Positions 21,386 to 30,140 of a stretch of 64,000 bases of DNA are shown here, in pieces. The translations under genes and the position numbers were made by a program. Each line of letters begins with the position of its first letter. The stretch's first letter is position 1. Origin of the DNA: Sternotherus odoratus (lineage: Eukaryota; Chordata; Testudines; Kinosternidae); NCBI GenBank assembly GCA_032164245.1, contig JAVMKO010000020.1:7219206-7283205 (forward strand), in the 5' to 3' direction. The notes beneath the pieces were generated by a model, which did no database searches, was not told where the DNA came from, and saw only the letters and a list, made by a program, of their open reading frames with translations.

Positions 21386-22215
21386 TATTGTTTCAGTTGT
21401 GCAGGCTGGTGCTACGGAGGGCAACACCCAAAGCTTTGTCCATTCCCTCTTACTCCCAAACCCCTTGGAGGGAGGTGGTATCTATATACTCTCGCATATA
21501 ACTGGAACCATGGCCAATCAATTTTCACGGTAGTGTTACAAAATTTTGGACCCCTTACTCACTATTAATTTGTGTCTTGACAAACCAAGCCGCTGTTCCT
21601 AGGGTGTTTCTGTTTACACATTTATCTTCTCCTATCACTCCTCCTTTGAGGTTGTAAATACTAAAATAGTTTTATTCCATCTCAGCCAATGAGTCAAGAG
21701 GTTAAATTTCGTTCTTAACAAACACAAAGATCGCTCCGTATCAACTGCGTTCTCAGTGGATTAAGGTTAGTCCAGCAATTTGCACCAAAGGACAAAGCAG
21801 GAGGAGGGAAGGAATAGGCAAGAAAGAAGTGTTGGTCAGAGATTGTGAAACAGATCCGTCTCAGAGACCCTAGAAGATGAGCATGGGGTTAAAGGGAGAG
21901 TCTAATTCACTATGTCTGAAGTGCAGCATGTGTTCTACACTGGATCTAGGTCTGCGAATGCTCTTTGGGACATGTTCTAGCAATAAAACACAAAAGAGCC
22001 TTGTAAATATCTCTCCACAGGATGCGGTGAAGGAAAAACTCCCTGACGAAAATAGTGTTTTGGATCTCTCATAAACATGTCATGCTGGTCTCAGGGACTA
22101 TACACATATACAAGCTTCCAAAGTATGAAAGTGTCAGCAAAATGAATAAGTAACTTATTGTGTCTCATTCATCCCTGGTGCAACTCCAGTTTGCCCTACT
22201 GTTCTTATTTGTCTT
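21386..22215. other. noncoding DNA, no gene seen
   Basis: Unique sequence with short unsupported frames only. Confidence 0.5.
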
Positions 22216-22221
22216 TCTAAG

Positions 22222-22522
22222 GACAGGTCTACACTACCTGCTGGATTGGCAGGTAGTGATCAATCCACTGGGGGTCGATTTATCGCATCTAGTCTGGATG
22301 CAATAAATCGATCCCCAAGCACTCTCCCCTTGACTCCGGTACTCCACCGCCGTGAGAGGAGCAGGAGGAGTTGATGGGGGAGTGGCAGCAGTCCACTCAG
22401 CGCCATGAAGATACCACAGTATATCAACCTAAACACGTCGACTTCAACTACACTATTTTAGTAGCTGAGGTTGAGTATCTTAGGTCGATTTCCTCCCTCC
22501 CTCCAGGGTAGACCAGGGCCTA
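22222..22522 (-). mobile_element. palindromic hAT-like MITE, near full length
   Basis: Reverse-orientation copy of the 8250-8574 family: 'aggacaggtctacactacct' at the left, the palindrome 'gatttatcgcatc...gatgcaataaatc' at about 22278-22310, 'cttgactccggtactccac', 'gttgagtatcttagg', and 'gggtagaccagggcctag' at the right. Confidence 0.82.
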
Positions 22523-22625
22523 GACTTACAGCTCTAAGCTGTGCTATGTGTTACACATGAGGATCATCTAATATTGCTTTTCCTTTTATCCACCAAATGT
22601 GATGAATTCACTCACCAACACCCTA

Positions 22626-22753
22626 CTAGGGTGTCCAGATGTCCTGATTTTATAGGGACAGCCCTGATTTTGGGGTCTTTTTCTTATATAGGCTCCTATT
22701 ACCCTCCACCCTCTGTCCCGATTTTTCACATTTGCTGTTTGGTCACCCTGCAC
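22626..22753. mobile_element. short MITE with AGGGTG(A/T)CCA ends
   Basis: Left end 'agggtgtccagatgtcctg'; right end 'gctgtttggtcaccct', whose reverse complement is AGGGTGACCAAACAGC. The interior is a palindrome-like 'gattttatagggacagccct' ... 'ctctgtcccgatttttcac'. About 128 bp, a common turtle repeat by resemblance. No clear target duplication. Confidence 0.7.
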
Positions 22754-22794
22754 CCAGCCCAAATTAATGGAGATGGTTGCCTCTCGGAATATAG

Positions 22795-23010
22795 TTATAG
22801 TTATGCCCGTCACCCCAGTCGGGGTATGGGCCGCCAACCACAGATCTCCAGAGTCCTCTATCCTGGGCCATTCTCTCTAGCTGGTTCCAGGTGTAGCCCA
22901 TTTTTGTGGTGTCAGCCTGAAGGTCGCATTGCCAGGTGTTTCTTGGATGGCCTCTTTTCCGCTTGCCTTGGGGGTTCCGCAGCTGCTTGCGTAGTGTGTG
23001 TAAGCAGCCA
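22795..23010 (-). pseudogene. non-LTR retrotransposon ORF2 C-terminal tail
   Basis: The minus-strand frame over 22967-22806 reads 'GKRKRGHPRNTWQCDL', then 'TTKMGYTWNQLERMAQDRGL' and 'WRSVV'. This 'GKR.RG.P..TW' to 'W..L...AQDR..W' tail is characteristic of several LINE clades after the RT domain. It differs from the CR1 tails here ('RVIKHWNKL' type), so it is a second LINE lineage. The open frame extends to 23348, but the upstream part shows no LINE motif and may be fused unrelated DNA. Confidence 0.7.
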
Positions 23011-23369
23011 ACCAACATCATGCCTCTTGGAGGTGGAGTACTTATGCCAACGGGATAAATTCCCACTCCTGTTGGCTGGTGGCTCATTTGTCTACTTGCC
23101 TGCTTACTGGCTCCTAGCACAGAGCTGAGGGGGCGATGAAGTGTGTCGAACACAGTCCTTGAATGCAAATTGAGCAGGGGAGGGGGTCTGTCATCCCGAA
23201 AGAGGCAATGCGAGAAGGAAGTGTGATTCCAGTGTGTGTTTTGCCTGATGGCAGGTTGTAGCATGACAAGGCCGATAACAGCTGGTGTTCCCCGGGGAAT
23301 CCAGAGAGACGCGGGTTCCTTCCCCCACATGCTCCAATATGGGAGCATGAGCTGCTGCCCAACACATGA

Positions 23370-23585
23370 ATGGCCATGCTGTGTCTGACCAATGATCTAT
23401 TTAGCCCAGTATCCTGTCTTATGACCATAGCCCGTATCAGATTCTTCAGAGGGAATGAGCAGAACAGGGCTATTTCAAATGACCCATCCCCTGTCTTCCA
23501 GTAGCAGCTTCTGGCCCTTTGAGGTTTAGGGACATGGACAGCAGGGGGTTGCATGTCTGGCTATCTTGACTAATATAGTGATCAT
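23370..23585 (-). mobile_element. CR1-type 3' region, antisense
   Basis: 'gaatggccatgctgtgtctg', 'agcccagtatcctgtct', 'gagggaatgagcagaacagg', 'cagcttctggccc' follow the antisense 3' region of a second CR1 subfamily. A related piece is at 54895. Confidence 0.7.
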
Positions 23586-23595
23586 AGTCTCATAG

Positions 23596-23764
23596 GTTCA
23601 AGAATAGCAGCCGTGTTAGTCTGTATCCGTAAAGAAAGTGAGGAATACGTGTAGCACCTTAGAGACTAACTAGTTTATTTCAGCATAACCCCACGAAAGC
23701 TTATGCTGAAATAAACTAGTTAGTCTCTAAGGTGCTACACGTATTCCTCGCTTTCTTTACGTAA
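23596..23764. mobile_element. Penelope-like terminal hairpin, with 8-bp TSD
   Basis: A near-perfect inverted repeat: the left arm ends 'ataaccccacgaaagc' and the right arm starts 'ttatgctgaaataaactag'; 'acgtgtagcaccttagagac' faces 'gtctctaaggtgctacacgt' exactly. TCTCATAG occurs at 23588-23595 and 23765-23772 as a target duplication. The longest and best-conserved hairpin of the family here, so a relatively young insertion. Confidence 0.85.
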
Positions 23765-23772
23765 TCTCATAG

Positions 23773-24049
23773 TTATTCTGTGCTCCCCACATACATTTGT
23801 TTATCCCATGTGTCGTGTCTCCCTCTTCTGCCTGTTGTCTCTCGTTTTATGCTTGGCTTCCAGTCCTACAGTCTCTCTCTCTGCTCTGGTAACCTAAAGG
23901 AGTTTGAAGTCACCATAAATATATGATTTACTCAATAATGTATTTTACTCCCATTTCAAGGCATCTTCACTTCCAGAATGGTGTAAAGAGGCCTGAGTAT
24001 AAACGGGAATCAGGCCCCGAGAGCTCAGTGTGTTAAGTTAAGCATGTGT
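23773..24049. other. noncoding DNA, no gene seen
   Basis: Unique, nothing recognised. Confidence 0.5.
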
Positions 24050-24430
24050 GATCATTTTTGCTCTTGATTGTAAGTAGTTGTATGAATAACCGATTTTTTT
24101 GTTTTGCTGGGAATTCCAAAAACTGGGGGGGAAGGGGAAGGAATGGTTTTGGTCTGAACTGACTACAAAATTTGTTGAAACTTGGTGAATTAAAAAGTTT
24201 AAAGAAATATTTGGGGCTGAACAAAACATTTTGTGTTAACCCTTCGAAAAGTTGAAATCTGAATAGGTCATTTTGAAAATGTTTGAATTGTTTTTAAAAA
24301 ATACATTCTTTTGAACTGACAAACTTCTTTGAAGTGGGATTGAAACATTTCATTTAGAAAACATTAAAATCCAAATGTTTCAACTTTTTAGGCATGTTTC
24401 AGCTGCAACAGTTCAGCGAAATACACACCG
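24050..24430. repeat. AT-rich 'ttgaaac/gtttcaa' interspersed repeat
   Basis: Alternating 'gtttgaattgttttt', 'gaaacatttcattt', 'atgtttcaactttt' and 'aaaaagtttgtttcatgg' with self-complementary pairs; same class as 10610 and 55210. Confidence 0.5.
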
Positions 24431-24587
24431 AATCACAAAAAGTTTGTTTCATGGACTCTTTTTACCATCTTCCCTTTCGTAGTTCCTCTGCTACCCCCAG
24501 TGAAAAAAGATTCAACCAAAAATTTTTGCCACGCTCAAATTGTTAGCTTCTTCGGGGCAAATATCAGCTTTTTATTATTTGTACATA

Positions 24588-25247
24588 CAGTAAAACCTCC
24601 ATTTAACGGACTAATTCGGGCGAGGGGGTGTCCGTTAAATCAAGAAGTCCGTTATTCAATAATAATAAAAAAACCCGAGCTGTCGGAGCAGCAGCTCGCC
24701 CGCCACAGGGTCGGGGCGGCAGCTCCGCAGCCCACCCGCTGCCGGGACCCGGGCGGCAGCCGGGAACCGTCAGCCAGCCCGCCCCAGTCCCGGCTGCTGG
24801 GACCCGGGCGGCAACCGGGAGCCGTCAGCCCGCCCGCTGGCAGGACTCGGGCGGGAGCCGTCAGCCCGCCCGCTGGCGGGACTCGGGCGGGAGCCAGCAG
24901 TCCGCCCACCGGCGGGAGCCGGCAGCCCGCAGGTGGGAGCCGGGCGGGAGCCGGGAGCTGGCAGCCCGCCTGCTGGCGGGACTCGGGCGGGAGCCGGCAG
25001 CCGGCACCCAGCCCGCCTGCTGCCCGGACCCGGGTGGCAGCCGGGAGCCAGCCCGCTTGCTGCTGTGACCCGGGCGGCAGCCGGGAGCTGGCAGCCAGCC
25101 TGCCCGCTGCCTGGACCCAGGCGGCAGCCGGGAGCCGGCAGCCAGCCCGCGAGAAATGGATTTCGGATGCATCAGACTTGCTTAGAAATTTTGTCCGTTG
25201 CATCCGAAGTCCGTTAAATCGAGGTCCGTTAAATCGAGGGTTTACTG
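24588..25247. mobile_element. pogo/Tigger-like MITE with GC-rich minisatellite core
   Basis: Left end CAGTAAAACCTCCATTTAAC; the right end read inverted is CAGTAAACCCTCGATTTAAC, so the first ~24 bp pair with few mismatches. TA dinucleotides flank both ends (24586-24587 and 25248-25249), as for Tc1/mariner-pogo insertions. Subterminal 'gtccgttaaatc' is repeated at both ends. The interior (about 24674-25150) is not transposase but a very GC-rich degenerate tandem of 'actcgggcgggagcc' and 'ggcagcccgcc' units. Frames of over 200 codons open on both strands here only because stops are rare in GC-rich repeats. Confidence 0.85.
24674..25150. repeat. GC-rich degenerate minisatellite inside the pogo-like element
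   Basis: Repeated modules 'gcccgcctgctggcggg', 'actcgggcgggagccg' and 'acccgggcggcagccgg', with many CpG dinucleotides, in sharp contrast to AT-rich flanks. Phase and unit length drift, with about 38-bp and about 100-bp spacings between 'ggcgggactcggg' copies. Confidence 0.85.
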
Positions 25248-25311
25248 TATAGTATTGGCACAATAAGCTCCTGATCCCTGATTGGCTTCTATCCTAGCTT
25301 CTATCCCATTG

Positions 25312-25333
25312 AAAAATAATAATAATAATAAAT
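25312..25333. repeat. (AAT)n microsatellite
   Basis: 'aataataataataataataa' following 'ttgaaa'. Confidence 0.9.
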
Positions 25334-25339
25334 AAAGTA

Positions 25340-25995
25340 CTTCACAAGGTCACACTCAATTTATACTTCAAAATAAGATCCCTCTTATTATTCAGTCCTT
25401 CCTGTGCTGCCACGATACCTCTGGATTCTTGTACCCAGCGCTGACCCTTGAGTCAATCATATTTCAGCAATATTTGATAGAGCATGTTTTAATTTCACCT
25501 GCAATTTAATTTCAGAAGCAATTTAAATTTTATGAGGCCATTGTTACATTAGTTAAAGGTCTCTTAGAGCCGGCAAGATTTAAAATACTTAAGAGTTAAA
25601 ACCTTGTGGCCATTTAATTAAACTGCATTTTAATACCTAAATGACCTCCTTGTTAAAACACTAAACATGTTTAGACTATTGATTGATAGGTAATTGGACA
25701 GTAGAAGTGGGTTTATTGAGTGGCTTAAAAATACCAACTGGTGTTTTAAAAGCTATTTTTGCTCTGCGGTTCTGTTAAATGCCAATTATCATTTGCCATG
25801 GAGACAGTCAGAAACCTGACTGCTGATTAAGCTGCCTAACAGTGAGGGATTGATACATGACAGTGAATATTCATTATAAAATGGGTATGAAATAGTTACC
25901 TACTTTCTTCTAGAATGAGTGCTTTAATATGCAACAATATGCACAGCTGACTTGACTCTGCAGTAACTAAAACTTTTCTGGGTTATATTTTTGCT
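25340..25995. other. repeat-free AT-rich block, candidate conserved noncoding DNA
   Basis: No TE signature. Holds TTTAATTAAA (25613-25622), TGATTGAT (25680-25687) and TTGCCATGGAGAC (25793-25805), which resemble homeodomain, Pbx/Meis-type and half RFX-type sites. Such clustering is common in developmental noncoding elements, but these short motifs also occur by chance in AT-rich DNA. No coding potential. Confidence 0.35.
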
Positions 25996-25999
25996 GACA

Positions 26000-26265
26000 T
26001 CATAGAATATTAGGGTTGGAAGAGACCTCCAGAGGTTATTTTACCCAATCCCTTGCTCAAAGGAGGACCAATCCCATCTGAATAATCCCAGCCGGGGTTT
26101 AGCCAAACCGGGCCTTAAAAACCTCTAAGGATGGAGATCCCATCACCTCCCTAGGTAACCCATTCCAGTGTTTCAACATCCTCCTAGTGAAATAGTTTTT
26201 TCCTAATATCCAACCTAAACCTCCCCCACTGCAATTTAGGACCATTATTCCGCTGGCCAGATTGG
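26000..26265 (-). pseudogene. CR1 ORF2 C-terminal tail and 3' end, antisense
   Basis: Left end 'catagaatattagggttgga' is the CR1 3' terminus. The minus-strand frame gives 'LKHWNGLPREVMGSPSLEVF', the same CR1 ORF2 tail as 'RVIKHWNKL...SPSLGIFK' at 2160-2250 but better preserved. 5' truncated at about 26265, where a SINE begins. Confidence 0.9.
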
Positions 26266-26425
26266 TGACCTTGGGTAAGGCACATATTCCTCCCTTCCTC
26301 ATTTTTCCTATCTGTAAAATGGTGATAATGATCCCGACTGTGTTTGTAAAGTTCATTGAGATCTACTGATGAAAAGTGCTGTATAGGAGTGAGGTGTTGG
26401 TGTTATTACAATTAAAAATAATAAT
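26265..26425 (+). repeat. MIR/CORE-SINE-like 3' half
   Basis: 'ggtgaccttgggtaaggcac', 'tatctgtaaaatggtgataa', 'attgagatctactgatgaaa', 'agtgctgtatagga' in canonical order. Its 5' part is absent, probably displaced by the CR1 insertion. Confidence 0.75.
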
Positions 26426-26429
26426 AACT

Positions 26430-27030
26430 TCGCTCTTTAGATTGGGGTGGGGACCAGGCCTCATTTACTTTCTATGCAGGTCTGAGCGCGTTGTTGTCAT
26501 GCTACAAAAAATGAACACATGTACTTATGCTTCTACAATTCTATGGTTCATAAGGTCTCTAGCGTAAAATTTGGGAGGTTGGTGAAGTGGGCGGGTGCTT
26601 TAGCATTTGACAGTCAAACTTTGCATGTAAGGACAGTGACTTAGACTTTTCTAGTGCCGGCTACCTTTGTATAGGATTGTGGTGATTATACTAACCAAAC
26701 AAAACCCATCTATCCCACGGTGAAATAAATGTACCGCGTGACAAATCTGATACAGTTCACACCGGCAAAAGACAACCCACTGAAATATAGCTTACCCTGA
26801 ATCAGATACATGCTCTGTGGAACTAGATTGAGTAAATCCGGTCCAGAGCTAATTTATCACCTAAGGATTCAGTCATTCTCTGTTCCTTTGCTAAATGCAT
26901 GCAAGGACTGTATGCATACAGAGCCATGAAAGACCGAGACATTATTAAGCTATGTTTGAAGCCCTCAGAATATGATGTTTGTTCCTTCACGTTTGTATTG
27001 CAGTAATTCCTAGAAGCCTCAGACATGTCT
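26430..27030. other. noncoding DNA, no gene seen
   Basis: Unique; nothing recognised. Confidence 0.5.
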
Positions 27031-27039
27031 ATTGTCTTG

Positions 27040-27310
27040 AGTGGTGTGTGAACCCCCCCATGCAGGGACAGTAGCTTGCTGTCCCCTTCCCCCCCAACTG
27101 CTGGGACCAGAGGATCCCTGAGCCCCCCACCATGGCTAGAGAAACCCCGGACAGTCTGCCAAGCTGCCCCAAGCCCTCACTCCTGTTCTGCCCCTCTCCC
27201 TCTCTTGCTGGCCAGGGCCTGAGAGCTCCGAGTCATGCTGCGGCCCAGGGCCATCACAGGGAGCATTAGTGGAGTTTTGGGGAGGCTTAGCCTCCCTCAG
27301 CCTCTGTTAC
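27040..27310. repeat. GC-rich interspersed repeat fragment
   Basis: A GC-rich island in AT-rich surroundings, with 'gggaccagaggatccctgag' and a terminal near-palindrome GGGAGGCTTAGCCTCCC (27281-27297). Looks like part of a GC-rich MITE; ends not resolved. Confidence 0.45.
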
Positions 27311-27449
27311 ACACCCCCTATATCCATTGTGCTAGACAATGTACAAGCGCACAACCACAAGACTGTGCCATTTACGAAGGCACCCGATTGCTCCTCAAAG
27401 GGAGGGCGGGTTCAGATTTTGGTCCAGCCACAAACTTGGGCAAATAATT

Positions 27450-27580
27450 TTGACCCTGATTCAGCAAAGTATTAGGTACCATTAATTTTAATAAGGCTTA
27501 AGTCCTTTGATGAATGAGGCTAGATTTAAGCAAGCACTTGAAGCTAAACACATCTTGAACTGCTTTGTTGAATCGGGACC
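27450..27580. repeat. CTTAA-type hairpin interspersed repeat
   Basis: 'gaccctgattcagcaaagta' at the left pairs with 'gctttgttgaatcgggacc' at the right, with 'aggcttaagtcc' and 'gcaagcacttgaagctaaac' inside. The clearest example of the family's foldback geometry. Confidence 0.65.
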
Positions 27581-27589
27581 TTAAATTGT

Positions 27590-27985
27590 TCTCAGCCTCA
27601 CTTGCCTTTCTATAAAATCAGGATAATAATCCTTCCTTTCTCCCAGCTTTTTATATTACATGCTCTTTGAGTCAGGAACCTTGGCAGAGCCATACTACAA
27701 CAAACCAGGTTACATGAAGAATGATGGTTCTTGCAATTACCTTAATGTTTTCTATGCTATTTTGCTGTTTAAATAAAGTCTGCACCCCTGCATATTTTCC
27801 CCAGCTACCGACTGGCTTTTTCAAGACCCTCTTAGAGAAATTCACACAGAGGAAAGAAGCTTAATAGTCTAAGTGTCATGTTTGTAGTGCCAAAAAAGGT
27901 GGGGAGAGAGTGCAAAACGGTTCATGTTTTTAAAATGTTCCCTGAGTATTATTCATTATCCATTAATGCCTCGAGACTGCAACAG
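27590..27985. other. noncoding DNA, no gene seen
   Basis: Unique AT-rich DNA. Confidence 0.5.
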
Positions 27986-27989
27986 AGAA

Positions 27990-28195
27990 AGGGGCCCCCA
28001 ATCGTGCGAAGCACTGTCCAGTCATAGTAAGAAACAGTCCTCAGCAAAGAGTGGGAGAAAGAAAGTGTTCGTCCTTTTTATAGATAGGGAACAAATAGAT
28101 TAAATGCTCAGTCCAAATCGTGCAGATCCAAGAGTTGAACACTGTTCTTCTGAGTCCTCCTCAAGTGCCTTAATAAGGCTACTTCTCTCCTTCTC
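27990..28195 (-). repeat. L2/MIR-like relic, antisense
   Basis: 'cgtgcgaagcactgtcc', 'aacagtcctcagcaaagag', 'agatccaagagttgaacac' and 'ttctgagtcctcctcaagtg' resemble the antisense pattern of the copies at 14385 and 36815. Its right edge supplies the pyrimidine tract that precedes the candidate exon. Confidence 0.5.
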
Positions 28196-28199
28196 TTAG

Positions 28200-28270
28200 A
28201 TTCTGATATGGAATTGTTGCCTTTTCACCAGCTCTTCACTGACTTCCCAGACAAGGTCACCAGCAGCATG
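28200..28270 (+). CDS. candidate internal coding exon, gene not recognised
   Basis: A strong acceptor (pyrimidine tract 'ttctctccttctcttag', AG at 28198-28199) precedes 71 bp that end ATG|gtaagc, a good donor at 28271. In the frame starting at 28202 the exon is open and protein-like, with 'PFHQLFTDFPDK' and 'VTSSM' and no stop; the second frame stops at once and the third is also open. This would be a phase-1 upstream, phase-0 downstream exon of 23 whole codons. I do not recognise the protein. The acceptor lies at the edge of an antisense SINE/L2 relic, so it could be an exonised or chance exon. Low confidence without comparative or RNA support. Confidence 0.25.
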
Positions 28271-28274
28271 GTAA

Positions 28275-29845
28275 GCAACTTTGTTATTACCATTCACCCT
28301 CTTAAGAGAATGATGTCTTTGAGTCAGTTACCTTTTGTACCACTATGAATACATTGTTATCTTTATGATCCATTGCAAATAACCTTAGTAGAAATGAGCT
28401 GCAGTATCTTCCCATCTGCAATTAGCCCTCACAGATACTATGCCTAACATTTCCTATATTGGTCGAAATTCATCCCTGGTATGATTCTTTCAAAGTCAGT
28501 GGAGTTTATGGCAGGGGAAAATTTGATCTCTGTTGTTTTTATCATCACTGTGTGTCAGGTATTTTTATAAAGGCTATGCTTACTAAATATTCACATTGTT
28601 GGATAACAGAAGTGCTATCATCCTCTAGCCACATACCTGGTTAGGCCTTATGCAATTTATGGACCATATCCTGTTCTTCTTTTGAGATGTCATGGCTGTC
28701 AGAAAAAAATGTGAATAGCTGTTAAAGGTTCACTGAGTAAGCTGGTGAACCATTACATTAGCATGGGGCATCTTTGCCTTTGTAATGATATTCATGAAAG
28801 AATCCAAGCACAAAGAGAAGGACTCTAATAAATATCTGAAGTTCAGAGCACAGTATCACAGAAGGTCATTTCCCCAAATTATTAAAGTACTGTATAGTGT
28901 TTGCTAGGCAATGCTTTTACCGCATCTTAGGTGAGGATTTATTTCCTTTTTAGTTCATTTAATAACTTAAAAAAATTATTTGGGAGGAGAAAGACACAAG
29001 GTGGGGGGAACCTCCTCATTCTTTTAACAGAATTTTGTATGGAGATATGATTGGTATTATCTTTCCATCACAGAACTTGAGTAAGATATATGTGGGTCTG
29101 ACTGTCATTTACACTAAGGCCTCTTTATGCTACTCTTGCTTAAAACATATCTCATATCTTATACAAAAAGCATTGTAATAATATTTAAGTGGTTTGCCTT
29201 ATTGTCACTCATGTGCAACTTCGTTGATGCTCATAAAGTGCTATGAGATACTGTACCTGGGATGAAAGGTGCTGTAAGTACAAAGTATCATTTTAATTCT
29301 TACATATTTGAGAGAAAAAACTTGGTTCACAATTCGTTCTACACAGTAATGAGATGAATCAGGAAGCTGTATACTACTGTGACTGTATATCTATTTGCAG
29401 GTAAGTGATTTAGATGGTTCACTTTGCTTCAGCCAATCAAGTTGTACATGCAAATGAGTGCATTCTTATTGGTGAGGGTGAGTGACAAGTGAAAACCAAT
29501 CTATCTTCATATCTAATTTAGAATGTTAGTTTCAAGGGGGTTGGAGGTGGGGAATGGGATACATCTAAAATTCACTGGCATACTCCCAAAATGCTAATAG
29601 GATCTTCAAGGTTGATGCAGAGCATAGGAAAACATTCAGGTAAAATTTTCTAAAGTTCCTAAGTTCCATTAATATATATGTATATATTTTCCCCCAATTA
29701 AACTTATGTTCCTAAGTGTCCAGGTTGCTTTTTTAAAATGGAAATTGGGCTTCTAAATCACATAAGGTTTTTTTGAATTTTTTTTTGTCAGCTGAGAGGA
29801 GATCTACAAAATCACACATAGAAGTCAGGTAGAACTGTTTGGGAC
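28275..29845. other. noncoding DNA, mostly repeat-free
   Basis: About 1.6 kb without a convincing TE. 28455-28530 contains a 'tttcaaagtcagtgg' fragment of the hairpin family. 28650-28950 is repeat-free and could be constrained DNA. Confidence 0.4.
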
Positions 29846-29849
29846 TTCT

Positions 29850-30140
29850 TCAGTGAGACTTTTTGGCTTCTTTTTTAATGAAAAATGCTGATTCTTCTAA
29901 ACCGAGGTTTGGATCAGTTTCAGTCATTTTCCTGACTTGGGGGAAAAAGAAGTTTTGAGAAATGTTTCAAAATTGCATGCCCTGTTTTGACATTTTTGAA
30001 ATAAAAACCTTGGGGCTTGGTGGGAAGAAGAAAATAAAAAAGGTCAACATGGAAATGAACCATTTAAAAATGATTGAAACTAAGCATGTTGGGGTTTTTT
30101 TTGTCTGTTTTGTGAACATTTTTTAAACATCATCTTTTTG
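29850..30140. repeat. AT-rich 'tttttgaa' interspersed repeat
   Basis: 'ttttttaatgaaaaatgctg', 'gttttgagaaatgtttcaaa', 'tttgacatttttgaaa' and 'catgttggggttttttttg' match the style of the tracts at 10610, 24050, 38440, 41010 and 55210. Confidence 0.45.

Noticed and set aside
22541..23128. 195-codon plus-strand open frame
   Set aside because: It runs through a MITE and antisense to a LINE tail; the meaningful frame is on the minus strand.
24500..25263. Overlapping open frames of over 200 codons on both strands
   Set aside because: They coincide with the GC-rich minisatellite of a pogo-like element; stop codons are rare in such DNA and the translations are low-complexity Pro/Gly/Ala/Arg.
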